Source of the DNA: Metallyticus violacea
Taxonomy: Eukaryota > Arthropoda > Insecta > Mantodea > Metallyticidae
Reading direction: 5' to 3'
DNA length: 64,000 nt
Assembly: GCA_030762175.1 (NCBI GenBank)
Contig: CM060835.1
Span: forward strand, 86,233,501 to 86,297,500
Of the stretch, positions 11,506-23,535 are shown in pieces (within the stretch, counting starts at the first letter, position 1; every line of letters starts with the position of its first letter). Made by a program: the position numbers and the translations under genes. The notes below the pieces were generated by a model. That model saw nothing but the letters and a program-made list of their open reading frames with translations, did no database searches and was not told the DNA's origin.

Positions 11506-14402
11506 ATGCAGAATTATTATACTCTTTGGCAATGTCCCCTCTTTATCCTTATTTGAGATCAATTGTATTTTCAATTATTCCCTGATATATTAGCACCAGA
11601 TCAATAATAATAATATCCTTTTCACGTTTGCTAAATTGTCGTTCCCATTTACTTTGGATGTTTTTTATTCATGTTTGAAGACATGTTATGGGAAAATAAC
11701 ATGTCTAGGAGGAGGCAAAACTGAATAATTTTTTAAGTGGAACAATTGAATATCAACTCATTCTAAACAGGAATTTCTGTATTATTTCCTAATGTTGCCA
11801 TAGGTTTGGCGGCGATTGCTAACTCGAGGTTATTTTTATGCAACCGACATGATGACTAACCTGTAGTTACTTTTTAAATTAAAGCTTCAGTAATTCCAGC
11901 AGGAACATTTACATAAATGGGCCTTAAAGTAAAGAAATAAAAATGCTAACTTATTTTTCTCTTGCCTTGGACGAAAAACCAAACAGAAATTGTAAGTCTT
12001 AATGGGGGTTGACAATGAAATCAATATTATTGAAGAACTTGTAGAAATAGTTTCTCTTAAAACTAAAACCACTGGCGATAAAAACTTTCAAAGCTGTACA
12101 TAATGTTGGAAACCATGGATAAACTAGTGAGAGACTGAGAGTCCTCTGACAGGGCGAGAAGAAAATAATTTCATTGGCAGGTTGAGTACAATAAGGTGTT
12201 ACACACGGAAGTTTCAGCAACTTTTAATAACGTTATGTTGTGTAAACTTCATTAGAACAAGTAGCTTCCGACATACAGAGTTTACAGAGATGTCAGCAAA
12301 GCCTGGACTGTGTATTATTATCGTCTATCGGCTACAATTTTGAGAGCTTCTTTCAACTAAGCCATGGAATTGTTTCCTTCATGAAGAACAAGCAAGTAAC
12401 CGTTCAATGTAATGAAATTATAATTATGATACATGGCAGTAACAATACGAGTGCTTATGCAGCTTATGTTGGATGATAATGACATCAGCTTTTATGTAGA
12501 TAAGTGAAGTTCTTGAATTAAACCAAGAAGGCTGGTTATGTGAACTTGCTTTTCTAACAAGCACAGGGCATTCTAGATACAAGCTAGAAGAAATAAGATG
12601 GGAATATAGTTTATCAATGGCGCATCTATTTGCTTAAAAATGGGGGAGGCCCCGATTGAAACAGAACATTTGAATAACGCATGGATATGTAAAAATAGTG
12701 GACTTTTTTTGGAAATGTGTTGTTTCACACTTACAATTGTATTGTCCAAGTACTCAGTTCATTGTGTCGTATAACTCTTTCACACTTACGCACATACAAT
12801 AAAAATGCTCTCATCTAATAACAAGCGTTTCTTTTTTATTAGTTTTTAATCGCTGAATATAGACTAAAATAATTTCTCGTGAAAAGCTCCGTTTACGACA
12901 CAAACGCTTAGGAAATAAGAATGAGAAATTACACGTATCAGAAGCAACAAAGTGCTAAAGTAATCACAACGTTTACAATCACAAAACAGTCGCACTTTCA
13001 AATCGAAGAAACTTGGAAACATCCAAGCGATCGTTGAGGGTAAACCGATTTAGAGCGTAATCAACCGCCCTTTTAGCCTGGCAGCAAGGGCTCGGCTAGT
13101 GAACAGAGAAGCTATTTAGCTAATCTATTTGCACGGACAGATGTTTCTATTGTGACAACGTGAGAGCACTGATCGAAAACTAAAAATTGCATTTCGCCCA
13201 CGCTGCTAGGCATCCTCGTTCCGATGTTCAAACTTCTTCACACTAAAACCCAAGAAGAAATTATGTGCCTAGATTTTCACAAAGATACATATAAAAATGT
13301 TGCTTAAAAAGTGCAAGTTTTATTGCAATTTTAGCATATGGCAACATTAAATCAGGCAAAGCAAAAACAGGAACACCCTAAAATGCAAACAGTTTAAAGG
13401 GTAGCTCCAATGTAAATTATTACACTCACTTGCTGTTTTACATTTTGCAAATGCAGCCAAAGAAATAAGAAAGAATAAACAACAATCTGGTTAAAGCGTA
13501 ATCTCTAACACATTTACATATCGTAAGGAACTAATAACAAATCCGAACCAAAGCATATGCATGCCCCATAGTGAAATCAGCCCCTTCTTGACCAACATAT
13601 TACTTTTCAAAGCTCATAAAGACCAATAATTTTGTTCGAAACAGAGAGGAGACAATTTTTGAGCTAGTCGTCATTATTTTTGAGCCCCAACAGCAGGAGC
13701 GCTGGTTTGTGCCACCCCCAGACACTTCCTACAACAATTGTTTGATGCTTGTTCATGCGTAAAAAATATGTAGAGGACTTCCATCTGCATGTAATTTTGT
13801 ATTTTCGGTTATTGTCTGTAGGAGATTTCGTTTGCAATGGTATATAAGTGACATTGTGTGCATGCACCACCTAAAACGTCACATCTCGTCACGTGCATTT
13901 CCAAGAAAGATTCCCTAAATGTTGTTGCGCTATAAAGTTATTTTAAAACACTATTTGATAATTACAGTGAAACAGTTTATTAATGACAATACAGTCAAAT
14001 ATATTAAACATGGAGAAACCTGCAGTTATTTCATTATCAAATAATATTACACTTAAAGTAATACTATTCTAATGCAAACATTTTCCAGTAGCGATAATGT
14101 TAGTCTCAGTTCTTGATGAATGGCAGGCTAGTGAAATTTGTTTTGAATTTCTGAAATAGTTGTTTTATTTTCTTTTGTGTTAATTTAATATAAAGAAAAG
14201 GAAAATGATACAAAACTTACATTTTAAACATTTTTCTTTCCGATTATTGGAAGAGAAAATTGAAATATGGGGTAAACCAGCTCCAAGAATTGAGTCAACC
14301 TGTCATTTTAAAAAATGAGAAATCTACACTTTATGTGTAGAGACAGACCTCGTCCTGCTGGTTCCAGACTTTAAGTTTCATGCTATGAAAATCAGTAGAA
14401 TG

Positions 14403-14406
<4 letters not shown>
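11506..14406. other. No recognisable gene
   Basis: About 2.9 kb of AT-rich DNA. The open frames at 11,887-12,220 and 13,664-13,870 (both minus) have no recognisable domains. Confidence 0.5.
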
Positions 14407-14436
<30 letters not shown>

Positions 14437-14471
14437 ACGCACGCGCGCACGCGCGCACACACACACACACT
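14407..14471. repeat. Compound microsatellite: A-run then CA/CG repeat
   Basis: About 28 consecutive A residues pass directly into alternating CA and CG dinucleotides. It could be the tail of an unrecognised retroposon on the plus strand. Confidence 0.9.
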
Positions 14472-14540
14472 ATAATATAACGGAAAAAGAAAAATAAAGT
14501 AACACCATTAACAATGTAAAAATTAACAGTAATTATAAAA

Positions 14541-14672
14541 GCAGAAAAAGATAAAACACTAAGAGAAAGTCACACTTGTAATCGCTATAATAGAATGATA
14601 GAAGAACTCTAGTAGTTTGAAATACAGCGATTACAAGTGTGACTTTCTCTTAGTGTTTTATCCTTTTCCGCT
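14541..14672. repeat. Foldback hairpin element (132 bp)
   Basis: The arms at 14,541-14,586 and 14,626-14,672 are near-perfect inverted repeats of about 46 bases, sharing the core AAAACACTAAGAGAAAGTCA, around a 39-base loop. This resembles a small foldback or MITE-type element. It codes for nothing. Target duplications were not clear. Confidence 0.85.
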
Positions 14673-14715
14673 TATATATATTGTTCAATTAGATGTTCTA
14701 CTACAATATTTTTAT

Positions 14716-14718
<3 letters not shown>

Positions 14719-14753
<35 letters not shown>
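14719..14753. repeat. (TC)n microsatellite
   Basis: Uninterrupted TC repeat of about 34 bases. Confidence 0.95.
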
Positions 14754-14756
<3 letters not shown>

Positions 14757-15587
14757 GTTATGTTCAATCGCACAAGTTTGGATACTAAGAATTCTAGAAG
14801 TTTGACATCTATATTTATCAGTAATAGCAGTAAGGCTGTACACCGTTCTTTATACTGTCGTGAGCCGCCGCTGATCAACAATGGAATTTGCAGCAAGATT
14901 GTGCCAGCGCCATTAAAACAAACGGTACGAAAGAAGTGTACCAGTTTTTATTTTTTATTTAAACAACTGTTTGCTATCCCCTGAACTATAAGTTGTAGTA
15001 TGTGCTTCAAGAAACGGCCCTGAGAAAAGACACCCACCCGAACGCCGACGCTTAAAGCTGATTTCCTCATGAATGTCAAAAAACACTGGAGCCTTGTATC
15101 ACACGCCTCAAGATGGACGATCTGGGGTTAATAGATGTTTCAATTGTTTTAACACAAGGAATAAGAGTTAAATGTCTTTAGCGTGATTGGGTTTTCATTA
15201 AAAGTTTCTGGATGTATTAACGGCACCATTACATATTCCTGAATATAATTAAACAAAATCCTTAAGTTCAGAACATAGAATATCAACAAACATAGCTGTA
15301 TTTCATTAATTCCAGCATAAACGCTCGTAAATTTTACGACGCGAACGCGTTCATTGTTGTGCTGAAGAAGTAACAATGATGTCAGACCGGCTGTCAGTTG
15401 GCAGTACCTTGCTGATCTTCACTTGTGAACATTTCCGCGGAGAATAATTACAGAAAATACAATTATAGGTATTCATTTGTTTGATTGCATGGTCATTGAT
15501 CATCGTCGTAATTGTGGCGATTTGTGGCTGTTATTTATTATATTTTCTGCAAAGTTGTTTTTTATAATTTGAAAATATTTTGTAAGA
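14754..15587. other. No recognisable gene
   Basis: Short open frames on both strands with no recognisable domains. Confidence 0.5.
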
Positions 15588-15588
15588 C

Positions 15589-15620
<32 letters not shown>
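15588..15620. repeat. (TTA)n microsatellite
   Basis: About ten TTA units followed by TCATGATCA, just upstream of a possible splice acceptor (TTTTTTCCAG at 15,631-15,640). Confidence 0.9.
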
Positions 15621-15622
<2 letters not shown>

Positions 15623-15640
15623 CATGATCATTTTTTCCAG

Positions 15641-16350
15641 ATGTCTCTCAAGTTGAATGTAAATGATCCAGCGTTTGCAGAAAAGGCACTAACTATTTTT
15701 CATGAATTGGAGCAAAAAAGAATGTCTGCTGATAATGTTGATTCTCATAACTCATTGAGTGAGGATGAACCAGACCATGTTTCAATTGATGATGTTGTGT
15801 TAACTGAAAATGAAAATTACGAAATTGCATCTCTTCAGAAAATGTTCAATTAGACGATGGTGGAAGCGATATTCCATTAGCAGGCAGAAAACGACCAAGG
15901 CTGCCATTATCCTCTGTATTTACTAATCGAAACGCTGATGAACGTAATATTATTCAGCCAAAAGGGAAGTCTCTAGATACAAATGGATATCGTTGGTGTT
16001 CACAAGAAGACTGCACACACTGTCATTATTACTTGCCTAAATGCTTGCATATTCATAACAATGCTGAGCCTTTCAAAACGAAAAATTTCCTCATTACGTA
16101 CAGTGAACAGCACATGCTGTCGTGAATGAAGAAAAGGCTTCTTATTCCAATAACATCTACGGAGTTCGGTTATCGGGAAAGAAAAAATCCATGAAGATGA
16201 AACTGCAGGACCATCAACAACAAGCTGCAGGTCCGTCAAAAAAACGAGGCAAATAACAACCACCTTCTGCAATGTTAGTGGAAAGGCAATTCTGCAAAGA
16301 ACAGCAGGAGACAGCAGTTGTGCAATGTCTGTGCTGTGACTGAGGAAAGA
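15641..16350 (+). pseudogene. Internally deleted piggyBac-like transposase relic
   Basis: An ATG at 15,641, right after a pyrimidine-rich TTTTTTCCAG acceptor, opens a frame with an acidic, low-complexity N-terminal region (SLSEDEPDHVSIDDVVLTE) like that of piggyBac transposases. A frame change near 15,845 is followed by the still open stretch LAGRKRPRLPLSSVF and then CSQEDCTHCHYYLPKC. Further on, about 16,250-16,345, a cysteine-rich piece ending CAMSV sits where the C-terminal zinc-binding domain would be. The DDD catalytic core (about 300 residues) is missing, so this looks like a deletion derivative. The family call rests on overall layout and is moderate to weak; an orphan host exon is the alternative. 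Confidence 0.4.
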
Positions 16351-16881
16351 AGGCTGGTTTTTTATTGTTGACTTCAGTGTGTAGGTGCTAAACACAGGGC
16401 ACATAAAATGTATAAATTGGCATTGGTTTAAATGTCGTAAGAATTACAAATGTTTGTGATAGAAGCATGTTAAATAAGATTTGTGTTCTAGGTTTAAAAA
16501 GTTTTATAAAAATAGCTTTCAGGATTGGACATTGTGTGACTTGAAGAATTAATATATTCATCACCATTATCGAGCCATATTTTAGAGAATGAACAATGGT
16601 GCATCACTGAACTATCGATATTCGATAGCGCTATGAACGCTCGCTTTCATTTTCGTAGTTTTATCGTTAGTGACAATGGAAAAAAAAAAAAAAAATACAC
16701 ACACATACATGAGTACCCACAGTTTCACAAATACTTTGCAAGTTCTTTTAATTTGGAATAAAAGACGTGCTTTGAATGAACCAGATAACGGCCTTCAGTA
16801 TTTATGTACATCTGTTGTTAACAGAAACCAAGCTGTCTTCACGTCTTTGAAACAGCGGTACCTGAAGGCTGCATTATATTA

Positions 16882-16935
16882 TTATTTATGGACGCTCTTT
16901 AACAGCTCAGGTCATCAGCGTCCTGAAGGCTGCAA
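16882..16935 (-). repeat. SINE-A 3' end fragment
   Basis: TATTTATGGACGCTCTTTAA followed by CAGCTCAGGTCATCAGCGTC matches the 3' end of SINE-A in reverse orientation. The rest of the element is missing. The surrounding 16,350-17,225 holds nothing else recognisable. Confidence 0.7.
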
Positions 16936-17224
16936 AGATACTTCAAGTTATATCTATGCAGCTTATGCTGCTTTTATATCTTCAGTAGACACATTTAACA
17001 TGAGCATTTTATTACAAAATTCCTTTTTCGCTGCTAGAAAATTGCTCTTATTTTATTTCAGAGTACTGCAGTTTAAAATGGCAGTTTTGTTCTAAATTGC
17101 AAAATTAATTGAATATTTATGAAATAAATGTCAAGTATAATTTTTAGCTATAGATATAATTGTGATAACATTAACTGCAATGGTAAAATTAAATATTCGG
17201 AAATTAGTTCCTACAGTAATTGGA

Positions 17225-17225
<1 letters not shown>

Positions 17226-17307
<82 letters not shown>
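17226..17307. repeat. (TTA)n microsatellite, about 27 units
   Basis: Perfect TTA repeat over about 82 bases. The open frame across it encodes only a tyrosine run and is not a gene. Confidence 0.97.
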
Positions 17308-17452
17308 GTGATTAGTTGATGAGTAGGTGCTAAATCAACATTAACTGAGTAATTTATAGTTAAAATATACCTTTTATAATTATGTACGAGGGTAGGTCCT
17401 TAAGTTTCCTACCTAACCATTTTAGAGGTATAATATACACAAAAACTATACT

Positions 17453-18816
17453 TCACTTTTCAATATACTTATCATTTATTGCAATATATTTCTCACATCT
17501 TTGAATTAACATTTCAATCCCCTCTCCAAAATAGACAGAAGTATTGTCTGCAAAATGGGCATAACCACCATCCATCACTTCTTCGTTACACTTAAATTTC
17601 CTCTCTCGAAGGTCCTTCTTGAGCTTTGAGAAGAGGAAATAGTCACTGGGAGCTAGATCTGGGCTGTGGTGTAGATGGCCGATCTCCTTGAAGCCACATT
17701 TCTTCACAGTTTCCTTTACAACAAGAACTGTGTGCACAGGCGCGTTGTCGTGAAGAAGGCGCACACTACCAATCAGCTTTCCTCATCTTTTCTCTTTGAT
17801 GGAAGCATGTAGTCTGTGTAGTAGACCAGCACAATACTCCCCATTTACTGTGGTGTTCCTCTCCTTGAAGTAAATGAGGAGTATTCCTTCACAGTCGGTC
17901 CTGGTGGTGTAGTGGTTACCATACTTGCCTCCTACGCCCAAAACGCGGGTTCGAACCCGGCCAGGATCGATGGATTTTTTCGGGCGTAAAACTCCTAAGT
18001 ACGGCTTCCTTCGGAAGGGAAGTAAAGCCGTGGGTCCCGTGTCGTACATTTACGGCACGAAAAAGAACCTCAAGCCTGAAAGAGAGGCCTCTGAGCAAAA
18101 TTTGTCGGCCGTTTCACGCCCTGAGTTGAATGGGACGCTGATGACCTGAGATGTTAAAGAGCGTCCATAAATAAATCAATCAAAAAAAAAAAAAAAGTAT
18201 TCCTTCACAGTCCCAAAAGATTATGGCCATGATCTTCTTGGTTGATTAAGTGACCTTAGCCTTTAGAGGCGGTGCTTCGCCAGGTTTACGCCAGCCCATA
18301 GATTCTCTTTTGGACAAGGGATCATAGTAGAGGGCCATAGTTTTATCTCCTGTAATAATGATTTGCAGAACTTCTCTCTCGTTGCCATGGCAGAGCTCCA
18401 AATATGCCCGACAACAGATGACTTGTTGCTGCTTTTGGACTGAGGAAAGAAGTGTAGGCACCCATCTTGCACTAACCTTATTCATGTTTTAAATGTTCAT
18501 AATAATTCAAAGGAATGTTGTTTAAGAAAGGCCCAACCATGCTGCTATTTCTGTAACTTTGAGCCGCTGGTCTTCCATAATTTCTCCATCCACAAGAGCG
18601 ATGTTTTAAGGAGTGAGCACCTAAGGGCCGATCTGCACGCTCTTCGTCTTCAATGCTTTCTTGACCCATTCGAAAAATATTGGCCCATTCTTTTATGGTA
18701 AAATATGAGGGGGATGCTTCGCCATATACACCGTTCAATTGCTGTTTAATTTCATTACGAATAAGTATTTCTTTTGTGAATAACTTAATATCAGTTCGAC
18801 GCTCAATTTTGAACAT
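17453..18816 (-). pseudogene. Mariner transposase pseudogene
   Basis: From 18,816 downwards the minus strand shows the N-terminal helix-turn-helix region (GEASPSYFTIKEWANIFRMG), the linker EDEERADRPLG, then KVSARWVP and the first catalytic block TGDKTMALYYDP with YDPLSKRESMGWRKPG. After the inserted SINE it resumes with LLIYFKERNTTVNGEYCAG, the second block LLHDNAPVHT, and the third PDLAPSDYFLF. These are the D,D34D residues of mariner. Several frame changes and the SINE insertion break the gene, so it cannot make transposase. Key aspartates are still readable, so decay is moderate. Confidence 0.9.
17897..18196 (+). repeat. SINE-A, full length, with target duplication
   Basis: About 300 bp. 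The head looks like a tRNA gene with an A box (TGGTGTAGTGG) and a B box (GGTTCGAACCC), closest to a Glu/Asp/Gly-type tRNA. The body includes GGCTTCCTTCGGAAGG and the tail is A-rich after AGAGCGTCC. Perfect 16-bp direct repeats, GTATTCCTTCACAGTC, lie at 17,881-17,896 and 18,197-18,212. It is non-coding, transcribed by RNA polymerase III if live, and moved by a LINE partner. It lies inside a mariner and so is younger than it. Confidence 0.93.
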
Positions 18817-18994
18817 GTTACAATCTTCTACACGTCTCCTTCTTTATGCAACTATATGTGAACAACTGAACACAGCGGAGCGGAAGTTTCAGCTGCAATT
18901 ATTAATTTAACAGATAAAGTATGACACCAGATAAGGGTTTTGTGAAGGCGATAATCCTCAATGGCGAGGCCGTATACTTATAGACCTACCCTCG

Positions 18995-19950
18995 TATATG
19001 TATATGATTATAATTATATAAATGTATATTTCACTGTGTTCTCTTTAATCTTAAAACGTATATTTATGAATAGATTTTCAGTATCATAATATAGACGTCA
19101 GAATGTTGAAATTTCAAAATCCTACTTCAGTTAAATTAAGTTTTAAGTTAACCCATATGACATGGTAGTACATTTATATTCCAGAGATGAAATGTGTCTA
19201 TTTGTAATATTTCATTTCAATCAAACACAATTTTTTAAAAAATTAAATTATAGTGGTGGAATTTCATGTTGCAACTTTTAGTATTTATTATAGAACAAAA
19301 AACGTAACATATAACAAGCAACACTCTTTATAATACTAAATGTTGCACAGACACTCTTTGAACTGAAATAGGTGAAACAGAGGAGGGTTTCAAACATGAA
19401 GCACAACGAGGGCCTTTTGGAGGAATTAAGTGAGAGATATGAAGGACGGCCAAATTATGGGGTGGCAGGTAGGGGCTCCTAACGCTCCCATATTCTTTTT
19501 ATTTTGTTGTTCTGTTACGATGCCGGCAGAGCCCCTCACTAAGAAGTTTGAGTACCTCGGAAGGGTTGCTGTCACACTACATGGAAACACACTAAGGCAG
19601 TGTTTCCATTGAGCACATTCCACCACTGCATACCGCTCAACACCAATCCAAGCCTCCCTGGCCTTGTAACCCTGAAATGGTGAATAAGGTAATGAAATGA
19701 GAGGGAATGAGGCATAGGGAAATTCATGGAAAGTGAATGTCCATCCCAACTGTCGTCTAAGTGACCAGAGGAAATTAAGAGAAAACCTAATGCCAAGAAT
19801 GCCGGCTAAGGGATTTGAAACGGAATGTGAGCCCAAGCGTTATCACCTGTGATATTCCTCTTGTTAAAGATACTCTTTAAAACTATGCAAAAAATATAGG
19901 CTATGTTAAAATTTGAACATCCCTTCTGATACATGAAAAACCGAAACAGT
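18995..19950. other. No gene; GC-richer repeat-like block at 19,390-19,840
   Basis: The GC-richer block shares a GACCAGAG-GAAA-type stretch with one at 27.0-27.5 kb (CGACCAGAGAAAACC), which suggests another dispersed repeat. No coding capacity is recognisable. Confidence 0.4.
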
Positions 19951-20045
19951 CTTTTCCTAGTTGATCATTTCATCTCATGTATATCAGTGTCCACCGCCTG
20001 TGATCCTCAGTACTAAAAACGGGCGTTAAACACTATTCAAAAAAC
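19951..20045 (+). repeat. SINE-B 3' fragment
   Basis: Contains TTGATCATTTCATCTCATGT, then CGCCTGTGATCCTCAGTACT and the shared end AAAAACGGGCGTTAAACACT with an A-rich tail, as in the longer SINE-B copies. The head is missing. Confidence 0.75.
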
Positions 20046-20589
20046 ACGAAAATCTCGGACCAAGTTGTAGAATTGATTGTTAGGAGCATGCAGATATTTT
20101 AGCTATACAGAAATTCGCTTCTGTTCTTGATTTCATCCCCTAAGAGATATACCGAAAGGAGCAGGAAATTCCAAGTCCTTCTGTTTGTAACAAGTTTGAT
20201 TTTGTATTTTTCGAAATGCAGAACACAAAATATACCATCAGCCAGAAAGATACATCCATGTGAGAAAATGGCTTCCTTAAAAATAAGGTGTATTGCTGCT
20301 AGAATACGCCCGAAGTAATGCTGTTGCGGCGATTCAACGCTCGTTCCGACGGCATCATTAATCCGAAAGTAGAGAATGTGTCTGTCATCAAAAGAAGGGT
20401 AATAGGGGATGCTAGTGTTAGCCAAGAGAGGGTTGACATTAAAGGTTTACTGAAGGCCGAGGGAAATCTAACCAGTCAATAATGCAATCTTAGTGAGGAA
20501 GATTCTAGGAAACTACTGTTTTGTAACCGCACGATACTCAACCAAGCGGCTAGCGTTTAGTGAGAAGTTGATGCGCACGTTGTAAATGG

Positions 20590-20799
20590 ATGAGGGCATC
20601 AAAATTGATCGGTTTTAGTGATGAAGGACATTTGCGCTCATACGGAGAGATCGATAAGTTTAATATCCGGTTTTGGGCATCGCAGTCCCCACATCATCAT
20701 CGAAATGGACCGCACCAGCCCCAAAATAAAGCGTCTGAGAGGGCGTGTGTTCCGCTCATTCTTCTTCGAGAACACGTGTACTTGAAGATACTGGAGAAT
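20590..20799 (+). pseudogene. DDE transposase fragment (Tc1/mariner-like family)
   Basis: The open frame contains IGFSDEGHLRSYGEIDKFNI followed by RFWASQSPH. This fits the first catalytic block of a DDE transposase family in which FSDEAHFHL-x-G-x-x-NKQN-x-R-(Y/I)W is typical; the D and E of SDE are kept. The next block is not readable. It probably belongs to the same family as the relics at 2.4, 30.7, 41.9 and 49.0 kb. Confidence 0.6.
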
Positions 20800-20869
20800 T
20801 AGTTCTGCACATCTCGCGGATGAAGAGCGACAGGAGTTCATGTACCACCAAAACGCGGCAGGTGCCCGT

Positions 20870-20916
20870 GCGCGCAAGATGGAGCTAGTAGTAGTTTATC
20901 ACTAGCTCTTGCGCGC
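20870..20916. repeat. Short inverted repeat
   Basis: GCGCGCAAG at 20,870 and CTTGCGCGC ending at 20,916 pair across a partly matching interior that includes AGCTAGT and ACTAGCT. It may be the terminus of the transposon relic just upstream. Confidence 0.7.
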
Positions 20917-21740
20917 TCTACTGATACAAGCCATTAGTTGTGCAAATGCCAGTGCTTAGCAATGTGCCAAGCGGAAGAAAAACGCAAATCCTAAAACCAT
21001 TTTAAACTCGAATGGGGTTTATTCCTTTTAAGGGATGCAAATTAGGGAGATGCCTAATGTATAGTATGCATGTGCAGAAGACAATAACACTGATCCCTTC
21101 CCTGCAGATAAATACAAAGACAATAGAAACGAAATTATCATTATTATTTATACTATTACTTCAGACGGAATATTAATGTTCATTTAATGCCAATATTAAT
21201 AATGCAATTTGTAATATCAATGCATTAAAAATAAATTAATGCTGTCATTAAAGTTTGAGGCTAACATTTAAACTGTCTTTATAAACAACTATACAAGATA
21301 TTGATTTTTGTGTGTGTTTTAGACGTCGTCATTACAAGTCTTTTCCATATCTTTTTACTGTGATCCAATAAGAATTTTAATTCTTATTTTATTCTGTTGG
21401 TAAAATTCAATATGAGTTATACACTTATTTCGTTGTTTCTCCGAAAGACTCAATATTCCTTAATTTTAATTGTGTTAATACTACATGCTTTAGTTACTGT
21501 AGGTATTTAGAAATATAAACATTTCGAAGAGTAAATTAATTGTACCTTATATATATACCAATTGTGATTTATTTCTACCATTAAAAAGTCTTATAGGAAG
21601 TTTATATAAAAGTTGTTCAATAAAATTGACCATAAACTCTGACATGTCTGACGCACTGCCACAGTTGTTGCGCATTACTCTTACTTTGCCAAAAGAAGCA
21701 CTTCGCGAGGTTGCTCGTGAGCGCCAGTCTTTGCCCTTGT
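20917..21740. other. No recognisable gene
   Basis: AT-rich spacer with a (TA)-rich patch near 21,548. Confidence 0.5.
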
Positions 21741-22029
21741 TGATTTGTTTTATTTACGGATACTCTTTAACATCTCAGGTCACCAGCGTTCCATTCAATT
21801 CAGTGCGTGAAACGGCCAACAAATTTTGCACAGAGGCCTCTTCTTTCAGGCTTGAGGTTCTTTTTCGTGCCGTAAATCTGCGACACGGAACACACAGCTT
21901 TATTTCCCTTCCGAAGGAAGCCATACTTAGGATTTTTACTCCTGAAAAGTACCATTGACCCTGCCCGGATTGAACCCGGGATCTCGGGTCTACGAGGCAA
22001 ATATGGCTACCACTACACTACTAGGAACG
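21741..22029 (-). repeat. SINE-A copy
   Basis: Reverse-strand SINE-A. The 3' end lies at the left (ACTCTTTAACATCTCAGGTC) and the tRNA-like head at the right, including the B box in reverse (GGATTGAACCC) and the A box in reverse (CCACTACACTACTAGGA). It has diverged from the 17.9-kb copy at scattered sites, some of them CpG positions. Confidence 0.88.
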
Positions 22030-22650
22030 ATGTTCCGGCCTAAATGAACACCTGCCACCGCAAATATCAACTTCACATCACTGGGTATCGTTTGGGGTTT
22101 CGTTAAGGACATTTACATTCTTCCACTTCCAAAGATACTGCCGTGATCGCGAACGCCGCACAAAGCACGTTTGAGTGTGTTTGGCATTCTTAGGAGTAGA
22201 CCTGGACATTTGCCATGCGCGGCACATAACGAATGCGTTTAAAGTTGTCAGTATGAAACTGCAAATATTCTTCCTTCAAATGCTGATACCATCAATTTTT
22301 GTTGAATATTATCAAAATATGCTCTTACAAATGGCCCAATATATAATTCGCACTCCATGTGTTATGCAGTATAATGTGATTGATTTATCCCCAACAATGC
22401 AGGTGAAAAAAGAGAAAATGTCTTTGACTACCATGCAAAGCAAGGGTATTGACTTTTCTCTTTAAATTCCTAGCATAACCAAACTGTCGCAAGGATGAAT
22501 AAAAGCATATTTTTCTCTTATTTTAAAGATAGTAAATTAAATAAAAATGATTTACATTTTTTTCAATACAATTTCCCAATTTAAAATCACATTTTCCCCC
22601 CAGTGGGTAGAAAACCTCTTAATTACATTGTTCCAGAAAGAGTGAGGTTG
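22030..22650. other. No recognisable gene
   Basis: AT-rich. The open frame at 22,175-22,465 (plus) has no recognisable domain. Confidence 0.5.
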
Positions 22651-23535
22651 AGTTTCTAGTCAGTTGCTCAAGCTAATTCTACACTTTCGTCACTGTCGAA
22701 TCTAATCCGAAGGGTTCTTTGAATGATCCAAACACATGGTAACGCTATGACTATGGACAATAGGATACTCCAATTTTTTTCGAGTTTTCTGTATGCGGAC
22801 GGGCGTTTTCTTGAAGGAGAAGAACGTTTCGAATCGGTTGTTGCTGTATTTTTCATCGATAAGTCCTGTTTGATTTAACCAGAAGCTGGTAGTAAAAAGT
22901 TGCATTGACTGTTCGACGTTCATGAAGAAAATCGATGAATCCCAAAAAACTGTCAAGGAAACCTTACCAACTGATTGCGAGTGTTGCTTTGCCAAGAGCG
23001 GATTCCCCTCATTTCCTTCACCCCATGTACACTTGCTTCGACTGCTTTCTTGCGTATACTCACCCATGTTTCATCGCAGATTACGATTCGATACAGAAGT
23101 ATTTCTTGTTGATCCTGAGCCAAAAGCTTCCGACACACTCCCACGTGTGCATCCTTTCAGTCCTCATTGATAATTCGAGGAACTCATCCTGCCCTGTTAT
23201 CTGGAACGATGAACTTAACACTTCTACATCTTATCCCAACCTCAGAAACGCTCATAGAGACGACGTTGGTGATTCATTTTCAACAGTCCTTGTGAAACTT
23301 CTGTGCCATAATACTCTTGTATTTTAGACAGCACCTTATTCCCTTAAAGTTTGCAAAATTTCGGTCAGTTTTACATGCATCCGTGCCAAAAACATAATTA
23401 TAACGTGTTGCGCAATCTGGGAGTGTACCTCCTGCTCAGACATATGCTACTGACAAACGAAAGGGTTATCTCGCTCCGTACTACACGTAAGCACTAAAAT
23501 TATAATCCGGTTTATATTTGACTCACCCTCGTATA
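22651..23535 (-). pseudogene. Mariner-like element relic
   Basis: The minus strand shows broken mariner blocks: a CDETWVSIRKKA piece (first catalytic aspartate), then DSFLGFIDFLHERRTVNATF with YYQLL, then LLLQENARPHTENSKK (second block). The right end reads GACTCACCCTCGTATA, close to the inverted-repeat terminus of the 17.4-kb mariner. The left end is missing or too diverged. There are many frame changes. This is an older, dead member of the same superfamily. Confidence 0.72.

Larger units (their letters stand above)
17387..18994 (-). mobile_element. Mariner transposon with both ends, interrupted by a SINE
   Basis: The ends are inverted repeats: CGAGGGTAGGTC at 17,387 and its complement ending at 18,994, each flanked by TA, the duplicated target of mariner elements. 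Removing the 0.3-kb SINE at 17,897-18,196 and one copy of its target duplication leaves about 1.3 kb, the normal mariner length. It is therefore an essentially full-length, dead mariner with its transposase on the minus strand. Confidence 0.9.

Noticed and set aside
13664..13870. Possible SLC6 helix-1 exon (contains GSVWGWHKPAL)
   Set aside because: The family motif GxGNxWRFPY is not present, there is no acceptor/donor pair in phase with the exon at 6.4 kb, and the rest of the peptide is unlike a transporter.
17128..17319. Open frame encoding a tyrosine run
   Set aside because: Product of the TTA microsatellite.
17919..17970. tRNA-like A and B boxes suggesting a tRNA gene (also in the other SINE heads)
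   Set aside because: The same head is followed by the same non-tRNA body and A-rich tail in several copies, some with target duplications, so these are SINE promoters rather than tRNA genes.
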